The translations under genes were made by a program, and so were the position numbers. Below the pieces are notes generated by a model. The model had not been told where the DNA came from and did no database searches. It worked only from the letters and a program-made list of their open reading frames with translations. A stretch of 64,000 bases of DNA from Siniperca chuatsi (lineage: Eukaryota; Chordata; Actinopteri; Centrarchiformes; Sinipercidae), in contig NC_058045.1 of NCBI RefSeq assembly GCF_020085105.1, positions 15,349,833-15,413,832 on the forward strand. Reading direction: 5' to 3'. Positions 27,301 to 38,967 of the stretch are shown in pieces (positions within the stretch are counted from its first letter, which is position 1; every line of letters starts with the position of its first letter).

Positions 27301-30300
27301 CTTCATGAGGCTAAATGCTTGGGAATGGTGTGTTTCCAGTGATGTCTGGTCTTTGGCTTTCGTCAAACGTAGCATTTAGGATGATGGCCTTAGAACTTTC
27401 TTTCTTTTTGTTTCAGAGTCTTGCACATGCCCTCTGGCAAACACTAGCCCAGATATCATGTGAATGTTGATTCTTTGACTCCTCTGTCATTCTCCAGCCC
27501 AGCCAGCAGGAGTGCCAGAGATCCTGAAGAAGAGTCTTCACAGCTGCTCAGTGAGAGGAGGAGATGAAGTTTTTATTATCGGAAAGAACTTCCTCAAAGG
27601 AACCAAAGTTATTTTTCAGGAGAACATTGCAGGTGCTGTAGCCAGCTTTGTGGTGACAGTGTTGTCCTTAGTTATGTAATTTGTGTAGATATGGGTTTCT
27701 GCATGTAAACCTCTGATGGATAGAAGAATAAAAAAAATATTTGTTGTTTTATTTGTAGATGATAATTCCTGGCAAGCTGAGGCAAAGATTGACATGGACC
27801 TTTTCCATCAGGTAAATGCAACTGAATGATATATATCTTTTTTTGTTTCTCCTTGAATAATATAAGCTGCCATGTCAAACCTGCCTGCTTTCATTGACCA
27901 AACTCTTCATGAGATTTTACTTAAAAATGTGATTGCCCTTTTGGATCTCTGTTTTCCAGAACCATTTGATAGTGACAGTCCCTCCGTTCCACAACCAGTC
28001 AATCACTTCTCCAGTTTCTGTAGGAATTTTGGTGATGACCAATGCTGGTAGATCACATGACGCCCAGCCCTTTACCTACACTCCAGACTCAGGTACAGCC
28101 ACTAGCTCAAGCACAGAGGTCACCTAGGTCATAATTTTCAGTCCACATGGGGATATTCTCTTTGGAATTGGAGGCCTCTTATAGGCAATGTTGTAAGATG
28201 TGTAGATGGGGCTTTATGATTATGGCTAATATGGTAATCCCATTTTGAAGATACTGTGATCGTATTATTATGAGGAAAAATGCTACCTGCATTGGCTGTA
28301 TAAATGACTTGACTTTTTTTCAGTTACAGCAGATGCATTTAAATGCTGAAATGCCAGAATTCACAGAATCTTGCATCACAATACACCATTATAGGTTGAT
28401 AATCTGTGAAGTACAAGGTATAGACTTCAAATCAAAGGCACAAAATTAATCCTGTGTTTCCAATCTTACCCCCAGCTGATAACTCAAATATCCAGACAGT
28501 AAAAACAGAGGGACCCTCCCTGGTCAAGACGTGTATATTTGATGGCCAGATAAAATCGATATCTTCTGAGCGAACTGACTGCTCTGGTCAGCCTTCCAAA
28601 CGGCAAGAGGACACACCAATGGAAGTGTCTAGCAATCCACCACCCACAGATGTCTTTAAGGTAAGATACCATTCATTCTCAAGAAAGCAGAATCAAAATT
28701 TCAGAATTTTAGTTGGTTAACATTTTTTGTTTCCCCTGTTTTCTTAGCCATCCCCTGACCCTCTAGTCTCAGTACAGCAGACTCTGGAGCTCAGCTCTAG
28801 TCCTCATCCAGGTGGAGAATCCTTTCAGAGCCCAATGCCCCTACAACCTGAAGATGTGGAGCTTCCCCAGGCACCACCTGTCTTTCCTAGCCTAGAGTCT
28901 CTCAGCACCATACAAAAGCAAGACATTTCCCCCACAACCTCCTTTCCAGTGTCGGGAGATACTACAATCCCCCCTGTGACACCAGAAGTCCCTCAGCAAT
29001 TCCTCAGAGACCCTCAGGACAGCCTGCCTCCTGAGAGTTCCAATAATAGTGGAGGGGTCGTAGTCGTGGCCATGCCCCAGATAGCAACTCCCTCTCAGCC
29101 CCAGCCACAACACTCACAGGTTCCCCTGTTCCCCCAGGAAGGGGTGGCCCAGCTGGAGAGGGCAGTAAGGGAGCTACAGGCTGGAGGTAACACCACGCTC
29201 CAGCAGGTGTTGGAGGCGGCTGTAGCCCAGCAGCAGCTGAACTCTGTGCTGTACAGCCCCACGCCCTCTGCAGACTCCCTTCAGCAGCACGTCCAGGAGA
29301 ACATGAATAGCCTTAGATTGGGAACCACAGATAATTCACTATCGACACAGCAACAGCTACAGATACAACAGCAGCAGCAACAACAACAACAACAACAACA
29401 ACAGATACAGCAACAGTTTCAACAGCATCAACAACTGCAGCAACAACAGCAAATCCTTGGTAACCTTCAGCATCAACAACAGCAGCAACACTTACAGCAG
29501 CAACAGCAGCAAGTTCTTGGCAACATGCAGATCCAACAACAACTTATATTACAGCCACAAGACCAACAGCAACTGCAGCAGCAGCAGCAAATCATGGAGA
29601 ATATTCAACAGCAACAACAACAGTTGCAACAAAATCAGCAACAGCAAGTCCTTAACAACCTCCAACTTCAGGATCAGCAACAACAAAATCAAATACTTAC
29701 CAATTTACAACAACATCAGCTACAACAGCAGCAACAGCAGCAGCAAAATCAAGCGTTGAGCAACTTACAACAGCAACAACAACTGCAAGAGCAGCAGGTC
29801 TTGGAGAATTTACAGCAGCACCTTCAGGCTGAGTTGCTTCAGCCCCAGATCCATTCCTCCCCCCAAGTACAGCAGCCAGTGTCCCTCCTTCAACAGGCTG
29901 GAGATCTGCTCACCATTCAGACCAGCTTCCCAACACAGCCTCCATCTCATACATCTCCACCACAACAGCTCTTCCAATCGCCCAGGCCCCTGGCTGAGAC
30001 CCAGGGCTCCCAACAGCAGGTCCAGGCTGCCCTGCTCCAGAATACTCTGACTGTTCTGACTAGTGGCAGTCTCAACTCAGAGCAGCAGTCCACAGGGTCA
30101 ACCCTATACCTGTCCCCAAACCCTCAGCCCCAACAACAGCAACAGCAGCAGCTGGCATTCATCTCATCCATGGAGACATCTAACAGCCAGCCCCAGTCTG
30201 TTGCAATGTTTCAGAACCAACCCCAAGCTCAGCTTTCCCAAATGCAGCAACAGAGCACCCCCATGGAGCAGCAGCAGTCTCCACAGCAGAACCAACAACA

Positions 30301-31455
30301 GCCACCACAGCTTCCAATGGGCCAGCAGGGCTCCTTGTTCCAAAGTATCCCAAACCACTCACAGGCTAACCCTGTCCCCCAGAACCAGCTTTCCCAACCC
30401 CAGCAGACAGGTCTGCTCCTCTGCACCACAGATCTAAACCCCCAGGCTATTCCCCCAACTCTTCTCTTCAGTACCCAGACCCAAGGCGCTTCTCCTATGG
30501 GGAGCATTAGCGTTGGAATCTCCCAGCCAGACCCAGCAGAGCCCATGTCCTTCCAAGACCAGAGCTCCTCAGGCAGCAACTCAACATCCACTGAGAACCA
30601 ACAGCAGAGCCTGTTCCAGGAACAGCAGCCAATGCAAGTGGGGCCAAGTTCCAGCACTATCCAGAGCAGTCAACCCGTGGAGCTGTTCTTGCCACAGACA
30701 TCGCTATCCAGCCTGCAGAGCACTATTGGCTCACAGGAGCTGAACAACCAGGCTCCAGCCCCTGGCGCAACCATCTTTGTGGTACAGGGTGGTGTGGGTG
30801 TGGTAGCCAACCCTGGCCAGCAGCCCCCAGAGCAGCTTTTCCAGACAGCTGTGGGTGGGAATGTGGCTCCACAAGGACAGGCCAACCTGTTTGTGTTTGG
30901 TATCCAGAATGGTAAGATGATTTTGGTCTTCTCCACCTCTTAAGTACAGCAAATCAGAGTGAAGTACCTGTGTACTCTACCCATTGACATACCCAAATGC
31001 TTCCTGAGTTGCTCCAATGTCAGTGCCAATATGTTTACCTACTGTTTGATTATAGTGATTATTTCCATTTTCTCTTCCTCCCAGACTCGCCCCAGCTGCT
31101 CAATTCCTCCGGACCCACCCTGCCAGCTCAGAGCCAGCCCCAGAACTCCAGTCACATGCAACCTCTGTTGGACCAAGCTGCCTCCTCGATGCCAGCCACC
31201 ATGCACAGCAGCTTACAGAACACCCTTCAGGCACAAATGCAGACCAGCCTACAGAATGCAATGCAGACAAACACACAAACAGCTCTGCAGTCCAGTTTAC
31301 AGGCAGCCATAGAAACAAGCCTGCCAACTCCAATGCAGACCAATCTACAGACACAGATACAGAGCAGCTTACAGAATCAATTGCAGGCATCAATATCTGC
31401 ATCGTCCAACATGGATAAAATTGAGGACCTACTGGAAAGTCTACAGAAACAGTGA
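15333..31455 (+). CDS. nfat5: Nuclear factor of activated T-cells 5 (TonEBP)
   Basis: Twelve coding exons join in frame to 1473 codons plus stop (human 1531): 15333-15405, 22277-22405, 24839-25469, 25636-25819, 26756-26946, 27063-27235, 27498-27632, 27759-27811, 27960-28092, 28476-28660, 28748-30911, 31085-31455. The ATG gives the diagnostic N-terminus [15 protein letters not shown]. Exon 3 holds [16 protein letters not shown] (about 169-184) and a basic nuclear signal [15 protein letters not shown] (about 228-242). The Rel-homology domain spans about 290-465, with DNA-contact loop [17 protein letters not shown] from about 315; the IPT dimerisation domain follows (about 466-570). Exon 11 encodes a Q-rich transactivation domain. 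Family knowledge: NFAT5 dimers activate osmoprotective genes under hypertonic stress. Oddities: no counterpart of the mammalian alternative segment after exon 1 was found, the exon 4 donor is weak (AAG|gtttga), and there are two repeat arrays in the C-terminal half. Confidence 0.98.
15406..22276. other. nfat5 intron 1 (6.9 kb)
   Basis: No exon was recognised between exon 1 (donor gtaaga) and exon 2 (acceptor tgacag). The intron holds a T-run at about 15790-15809, AT-rich low-complexity stretches near 16990-17020 and 17190-17215, a (TTTA)n stretch at about 19674-19695, an A-rich stretch at about 20349-20380 and the TAA-flanked MITE at 20794-21118. Confidence 0.7.
20794..21118. mobile_element. 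TAA-flanked MITE (Harbinger-like) with internal hairpin
   Basis: The left end AGGGACGGTTCACTCAAAA and the reverse complement of the right end AGGGATAGTTCCCTCAAAA form inverted repeats of about 19 bp with three differences. Each end is flanked by TAA (20791-20793 and 21119-21121), the 3-bp duplication typical of PIF/Harbinger elements. The element is 325 bp with no coding capacity. It contains a perfect 16-bp inverted repeat (20946-20961 and 20972-20987). The superfamily is inferred from the duplication length only. Confidence 0.6.
22406..24838. other. nfat5 intron 2 (2.4 kb)
   Basis: No exon was seen. At about 23920-23947 there is 'gggatcaataaagtatttct' followed by tandem 'gattctgattctga', the reverse complement of the 'cagaatcagaaatacttt' repeat tail also present near 54538 and 57459. 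The rest looks unique. Confidence 0.6.
25820..26755. other. nfat5 intron 4
   Basis: Between the weak donor after exon 4 and the pyrimidine-rich acceptor ttttttccccag of exon 5. No exon, RNA gene or clear repeat was recognised. Confidence 0.6.
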
Positions 31456-32525
31456 TAAATGTTTGGACCGTATGGGCACTAAGGAAATTGAGTGATATGT
31501 AGCAGAGAGTTATACATCCTTACATTAACAAACAGAATGGTGGTGTTTTGTGCTCATGCCACAAAACTTAGAAAATTTAAAATATTTAAGAATTAAATGC
31601 CCCTTTTACCAAAAAAAACAAAAAAAACAAAAAAAAAAAACAACCCCCCCCCATTATAAGATCATGTAACTCCTTGTTTTTATGGAATATTTATAATTAC
31701 TTATAGCTTTCATACATCCATTGTCCTTGAATTGATGAATCCGCCTTGTTATTACCCCTCTTGCAGGATCAGAGAGGCCTGTAATAACTGCTTTATCCAT
31801 CAGTCTCAGAAATGCAGTGTTTTGTTTGTGTTTTAATAATGTGAGCCTAAGAGGAGGAGGAGGAGATGATGATGATGATGAACCTACCAGGTTTGGTGGA
31901 AAAACTGGAAAGGGATAAAGAATGTCAGTGACAGGGAAACAGGGGAATAGTAATATGACAGAGATGTGTCTGTAAGAGTAGGCAAAGTAGATAAAACAGC
32001 TAGCCATGGAGTGAATATCAGATTGCACATAAGTGTCAGATATAGGCTGAATCTCATTTTGTGAGTGTATAAACTCCAAGCCTTCACTCTGAGAGGCAGT
32101 CTGTGAGATGTGTTTTAGTCTGTTCTGGAGTGACAGTGGAAATGGGGGCAGATTACCTGACATAAAATAATTATATCACAACCACTCAATTTAAACTTCT
32201 TTTGCCATGGATAACGTCATTTTTTTTTTTTTTTTTTTTTTTTTACAATTAATTAAACCTTGTGTTTGCATATGTCAACAATTTGACTAAAATTTACTCT
32301 AAGAGTAAAAACTATTAAATTAAGTACATTTGTAGAATGTTTTGCCTCCATCATATTTGCTGGCATGGCTGGAGTATGCACCTGAGCAGACTATCAGGAG
32401 GAGGAGAGTTAAATATTGATGTCAACTCCACAAAAACGAAATTAACTCACTCACCAAAATGGGTATCAATACATTCTGGTATTGCAGGGGTTTCCCCCAT
32501 GTTCAGAAAGTGGAAGGACTATTAA

Positions 32526-32812
32526 AGGTGGGATATGCGATTCTGGAGAAATCCAATATGTCTTAACGTTAGCTAGTTTGTGGGTTAGCAAACTGTCGCT
32601 ACAATTGCTGCGAAGCTAACATCCAGACAGGACGACACTTTTCCCAGAGCCGGCAAACCAGCTCCAGCCAGCGATACTCACAACTCTCCTGCTGCTAATG
32701 CTAACATCACAATAACAGTTTTATTTTCAGCGCACACTGAGCGGACAGTGAGGAGATATTCGCTGAATTTGACAAAAAGACGTGTATTGGATTAGAATCG
32801 CATACCCCACCT
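32526..32812. mobile_element. TTAA-flanked MITE (piggyBac-type target duplication)
   Basis: The left end AGGTGGGATATGCGATTCT and the reverse complement of the right end AGGTGGGGTATGCGATTCT are 19-bp inverted repeats with one mismatch. Each is bordered by TTAA (32522-32525 and 32813-32816). The element is 287 bp and non-coding. TTAA duplication is the piggyBac hallmark. It sits inside the likely nfat5 3' UTR. Confidence 0.7.
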
Positions 32813-35800
32813 TTAAACACTTGCAAATGAGATTCAACCTGGTGAATAATGTGACTTGGCCTTTCATTTCAGCATCTCCCAGTGTTTTCACACATTTAGG
32901 CCTCATCACTGGGTTTGCAGAAGCTTTCTTGGTGAAATTGTAAGACTATATAGTGTGTGTATCTTTTTGTTTTGAATAAGTTGGTAACCTTTACCAATTT
33001 GATGTGGATAGAAAGAAACTTTCCACTCGTGAAAATGGAGTGTTGTGTGGTTTTATAAACATTTTATCTCAAGCACTTTATAACCTCTAGCTAATCCTTA
33101 TATTCGTCCACAGCTCTCTACTGACCCAGCTGAATTTGTACTGGAAATGTCCAGTTAAAAAACAAGAAAAACTGAAAAAAACATAAAGCAGTTGTCTTTG
33201 TAAAGGTAAATACATCTTAACCAAGCATTTTTACATTTTCTCATGAATATTTTTGAGGTCTAGGACAACTTTGTATAGAATGTCTGCTCACTGTTGAATT
33301 CCTCTTTGTATTCAGTCTCAGTGGTCCGGTCAAGTCTGTCAAAAAAAAAAAAAAAAACAGCCATTCCCACAAAAGCATTGTCATTTTTCAGTGTTGGAGT
33401 GGTAAGTAGGCCTTTGTGTTTTACAAACAACCTAAAATACTGATTCATTTAGTTTGTGCATTGAAATGAAGGATTTTCATCTTATTGCTATTTGTACTAT
33501 TTACTGTTCAATCTGTCACTTGAGACTGTTTTACCTTGTGTTGTATTAAATATTTAAGTTTTTGTCTCAGTGTTGGTACCGTGTGCAGGCTGGCGCCATG
33601 TGAAGTTGGCATCCAGTACCCGTCCCTTGTGTTGTGAACAGGGGGCTCACTGGTAAATGAAATCTCTGTTACATAGAGGCCGCCATTTTGATTCTATCTA
33701 TGGTGCTATGTGCAGGAGTGATGTGCACTTCTAATGTGATGTTAGTACACAACAGTTTATATTTACATCAATAGCACTGACATTAATTGTTAGTTTTGAA
33801 GCAGAGTTCAGTCTAGAGAGCTGGCTGCTGTTGTGGGGTCAGACTGGAGTGCATCCAGGCATACCAAAGCTCCTGTTGTGACTCGCCATCATCTTGTCTC
33901 ATGCTCGTCCTTGTAAACGCTCTCATTATGTTTACTCATTTAAATTATGCAGCTCTTACATGGATAGCAATTCAGCATGTTTTATTTTAAGTACAAGATT
34001 TATAAAAGATATGTAAAGGTACTTTGTTTCATGGATCATCTCTCATTAACATTTCCACCAATTTGATACTTTACATTTCTCATTACATTATTCTATTTCT
34101 TTGATGCAAAATAACACTGCTGTACTTTCCATATCTACAACAGTAGCCAATTTGGCATTATCAAAAAGCCAATTTTTGAAAATAATTCAAATGTTAGAAT
34201 AGCATTGCTCACATATGCATTTGTTTACATTTTCATAGTCATACTATTTTGTCCTGCAGCTGTTAGTGATCCATTTTAAAGTAACTTATCTTTTTTAGAA
34301 TTTTGTATCCATGTATCAAAATGTAGAATATTTTTGTAAAACTAAACTTTCGGGTTAAGCTCATAGCACAGAATATCATTGCTGGTATGTTTTCCTGAAA
34401 TGAAGCGCTGGTTTATTGTGAAGTGTATGACTGAAATTAGAAATGTTATTAAGTGGACGTCAAGCAAATATGTTAGAACTTAATTCTACTGTTTTAACAT
34501 TGACTTTACCCAACCTGTATAACATAATACATGGCTAGGTTTCTTGTGTGTTTGTTTTTTTAGTTTAGTTTTGTTGTTTCTTTTTGTCTTTTAATGTCAT
34601 GCATCTCAAATGGCACTTTGACTCATCCATTAACTGTAGATCAGGTTACAGCACAGTAGTGATGTTTCCAAGCATTCCATTCCTCTTGGGTGGGGGAGTT
34701 TAAGAGCACACGATGTTGCGGAAGAAGTGCGGAACAGTAATTCTTCTTGAAGCCATACCAACACAGAAAGCCAACCTGTGACTTCAGTTTCATGAATGTA
34801 AATTTTACCTCATGGTGTGGACAGGGAGTTTGCTCTACATCTAACATCGGACCAATTACAATTTTAGAGAACATATATTTTGAGGTAGAGGGGATGGGTG
34901 GGGTGGCAACAAACTGTCATTTGTATCACTGTACATTTGTCAGATTGTTTTGTCGTGGATTGTGGTGTAATTTCATGTTTTCACGTCCAGTCGTTTCATT
35001 TTGAGCAATCCAGGATGCTCAGTCTGACTCTTCGATTAGCCACTTCCACCTGAAAAAAACCATGTGAAACATGAATTTAATCGTGGTGAAGATAGCACAC
35101 AAATCTGTACACTATCGGTTTTGTCCTTCAGTCATGTAAATGAATATCCATGTATATTTAAATGTGAAATATACTGCAGGGGTATCTTGAATTTCAATTG
35201 TGATGCTTTCAACAGAACTTTGTGTGCCTTGATAACTTAACCGTTTCTCTGCTGTGTTTATTGGTGTTCCTTTTGTGCTATTTGGCTCTTTGTCCTTTTT
35301 ATTTTCTAGGACTGTTTAACATTAGGACACTTTTCAGTGATTGAATCTTTAGTTCTAAACACAAACATAACCATAGCCCAAAACCGATAATATTTTAGTT
35401 TTAACATTTTGTCTTTGGAAATCCATTGCAAGATATCAGTAGTATTCTCCACATAATGTTGTGCAGCTTCACCAGTGAATTGTCAACTTGTTTGTTGTTA
35501 TTTTCCGTTAAAAAAAATGTTCATGCCTCATGAGATTTGTACACGTGAGGTAAAAGGGACGTGACAATGGAGATTGTTTAATGGAGAGCTTTCTTGTGTT
35601 GATGTGCTTGTCAACATTACTATTGTTGCTGTGAAATGCTTGATCAAAAGGAGCAACCATGATGAATTAACTGTTAATTGCCAATAGTGTGAGCTGTATC
35701 TTGTGTGTAATCAGTTTGCTCACTTTTCCTAGTTCGCTTTCTATTTCACATTCTCCAACAGTTCTGTTGTATCCGTTCTGTGTAGCTTGAGCTTTAGTAT

Positions 35801-35950
35801 CTAGCCTTATGACCCTGCAGTCGGGATAAAGGTCAACCCCAGTGTGTTATCATACATCTGAACTATTACTAACATGTACTTTGCCTTGGTCTGGACATTT
35901 GTATAATCTTCTGTTTATATCTGTAATCCTGCTGCTACATTAAATGAATT

Positions 35951-35956
35951 AATAAA
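35951..35956 (+). promoter_or_regulatory. nfat5 poly(A) signal AATAAA
   Basis: A canonical hexamer at the end of the plus-strand non-coding stretch, 12 bp before the reverse-strand hexamer of nudt7. Confidence 0.55.
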
Positions 35957-35968
35957 AATTTAAATGTC

Positions 35969-35974
35969 TTTATT
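35969..35974 (-). promoter_or_regulatory. nudt7 poly(A) signal AATAAA (TTTATT on plus)
   Basis: A canonical hexamer on the minus strand, 217 bp beyond the nudt7 stop codon, giving a short 3' UTR that would slightly overlap the nfat5 3' end. Confidence 0.5.
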
Positions 35975-36190
35975 TGCTTCTTTTCTCCCCACTGTAAATT
36001 TTAGATTTGCTAGTTGTAAACAGTTCTGAAAGGTTTTTATATTAATCTCTTCAAACAAATATTACATATAAGTAAAGTTCCACATTGCAGTCTTATCTAA
36101 ACAATTAATACACAGCAATCACATAACAAATCTGGCTTCAGGTATTTTGTATTGGCACAAATGCATTACTAGCATCTGGAAAACAGTTGG

Positions 36191-37040
<850 letters not shown>

Positions 37041-37543
37041 GGTTGCTGCTCGGTTTCAAATCAGAAACAGCTAAGTGGAGGACAGATACGAAAAAAACAG
37101 ACGCACATTTAATATACAGTAGAAGTCCGAACAAAACAAATTGGAAGCCAGCCTATATCCTATAAGTGAAAAATACTGATTGTCGGGTCCGACAGTCTTA
37201 AATAGTTTCATTCTGTTCTGTCATTTCATTTCTGTTAACCAGTAAGTACATCAAGGCTATTAACAACTGGTTTGTAGTTTACCATAAAAGAAGTGTAAAA
37301 GGGCTGGAGCTGTCCCACGTACTTCACAAATTAAGGTGAAACGATAAGCTAAGCTTAGGCACAATGCTAATATTAATGTTAGTTATATATGGTAACTGGG
37401 ATAACAAATGTCACTCTCGCTGTTGAGAAAATGTGTCAGGTGGTATTCGTATGATTTCCTGCATTATTTACCTGGTAACGAAAATTGTTCACACGACTGC
37501 TTGGTTACCGTTTCATGAAAACAAAACCTCCAAAACGATAATG

Positions 37544-37551
37544 TGACGTCA
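37544..37551. promoter_or_regulatory. Perfect CRE palindrome TGACGTCA upstream of nudt7
   Basis: The CREB/ATF consensus lies about 500 bp upstream of the nudt7 ATG, in a GC-richer patch that also holds the possible non-coding first exon and lies about 100 bp from the RTE insertion. Function is inferred from motif and position only. Confidence 0.35.
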
Positions 37552-37648
37552 CAGTAGGCGACGAGCTTCCGCGTTCGCACAATTAGCCAGTTAGCTGTCG
37601 AGGCACCGTAGTGACGAGTTTGACGTATTTATCTGTTTAGAGATATAT

Positions 37649-37667
37649 GTATATATCTTTATAATAT
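37649..37667 (+). repeat. RTE target-site duplication, left copy
   Basis: The 19-bp sequence gtatatatctttataatat is repeated exactly at 40764-40782 on the other side of the LINE. Confidence 0.92.
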
Positions 37668-37983
37668 AATGCAACCGCAAGGGGGCACAAGCCAGTGTCT
37701 TCGTGTGCCAGTCCCAAGTCTGGATAAATGCAGAGGGTTGTGTCAGGAAGGGCATCCGACGTAAAACACATGCCAAATTAAAAATGCGAATCGTGAAAAT
37801 GACTTCCATACCGGATCGGTCGGGGCCCGGGTTAACAACGACCGCCACCGGTGCTGTTGAGCTACAGGGACCGGTGGAAATTGGACTACTGTTGGTCAAA
37901 GACGAAGAAGGGGAGGAGGAAGGTGTGTTCGTAGGCAGAGATAGAAGAGGAAAGCTAAGAATGTAGGACTGACAGTAGGGACT

Positions 37984-38967
37984 TTGAATGTTGGGACTAT
38001 GACAGGGAAGGCTAGAGAGTTGATTGACATGATGCAGAGAAGGAAGGTGGACATACTGTGTGTCCAGGAGACCAGGTGGAAAGGTAGCAAGGCTAGAAGC
38101 TTAGGAGCAGGGTTCAAGTTGTTCTACCATGGTTCAGGTAGGAAGAGAAACGGAGTAGGAGTTATCCTGAAAGAGGAGTTTGTGAGGAATGTTCTAGAGG
38201 TGAAAAGAGTATCAGACAGGTTGATGAGTCTGAAGCTGGAAATTGAAGGGGTGATGTTCAATGTTGTGAGTGGTTATGCCCCACAGGTAGGATGTGAGTT
38301 AGAAGAGAAGGAGAAACTCTGGAGTGAGTTAGATGAAGTGATGCAGAGCATCCCCAGAGGTGAGAGAGTGGTGATTGGTGCAGATTTCAATGGGCATGTA
38401 GTTGAAGGGAACAGAGGTGATGAGAATGTGATGGGCAGGTTTGGTCTTCAGGACAGGAACGCAGAAGGACAGATGGTGGTAGACATTGCAAAGAGGATGG
38501 AAATGGCTGTAGTGAACACTTTCTTCCAGAAGAGGCAGGAACATAGGGTGACATATAAGAGCGGCGGTAGAAGCACTCAGGTGGACTACATCTTGTGTAG
38601 ACGTTGTAATCTGAAAGAGACCAGTGACTGTAAAGTAGTGGTAGGGGAGAGTGTAGCCAGACAACACAGGATGGTAGTGTGTAAAATGACGGTGGTGAGG
38701 AAGATGACGAGGACAAAGGCAGAGCAAAGGACGAAGTGGTGGAAGTTGAAAAAGGAAGAATGTCGTGTAGTTTTCAGGGAGGAGCTGAGACAGACTCTGG
38801 GTGGTCAGGAAGTGCTCCCAGATGACTGGACCACTACAGCTAATGTGATCAGGGAGACAGGTAGGAGGGTACTCGGTGTGTCATCTGGAAAGAGGAAAGT
38901 GGACAAGGGGGACTTGGTGGTGGAACGAGGAAGTGCAGGAGTGTATACAGAGAAAGAGGTTAGCTAA
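37984..38967 (+). pseudogene. RTE ORF, 5' part: APE endonuclease domain
   Basis: This frame encodes the endonuclease half. Landmarks in order are LNVGTMTGKA (the frame is entered at TTG, no ATG), the catalytic VQETRW (metal-binding Glu), GVGVILKEE, SGYAPQVGC, VIGADFNGHV (Asp/Asn pair), STQVDYILCRR (catalytic Asp) and RQHRMVV (His). All expected catalytic positions are present. After codon 305 or so the frame drifts out of register around the GGGGG run at 38907-38911, and the remaining residues to the stop at 38965-38967 are out-of-frame. The RT continues in the next frame. Confidence 0.88.

Larger units (their letters stand above)
31456..35975 (+). other. Apparent nfat5 3' UTR (about 4.5 kb)
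   Basis: No ORF of note follows the nfat5 stop, and the next good plus-strand polyadenylation signal in a convincing setting is AATAAA at 35951-35956, just before the convergent nudt7 gene. Mammalian NFAT5 is known for a very long 3' UTR, so one 4.5 kb UTR is plausible. It contains an A/C-rich tract (31608-31652), a GATGAT tract (about 31866-31881), a T-run (32219-32244) and a TTAA-flanked MITE (32526-32812). Earlier alternative ends cannot be excluded, for example the ATTAAA at about 31593. Confidence 0.55.

Noticed and set aside
30229-30657. 142-aa minus-strand frame rich in W, G, C and L
   Set aside because: Complement of the Q/P/S-rich nfat5 exon 11; a shadow frame with no family resemblance.
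31654-32163. 169-aa minus-strand open frame
   Set aside because: Opposite the nfat5 3' UTR, with low-complexity S/P runs from a GAT/GAG-type tract. No splice context or family match.
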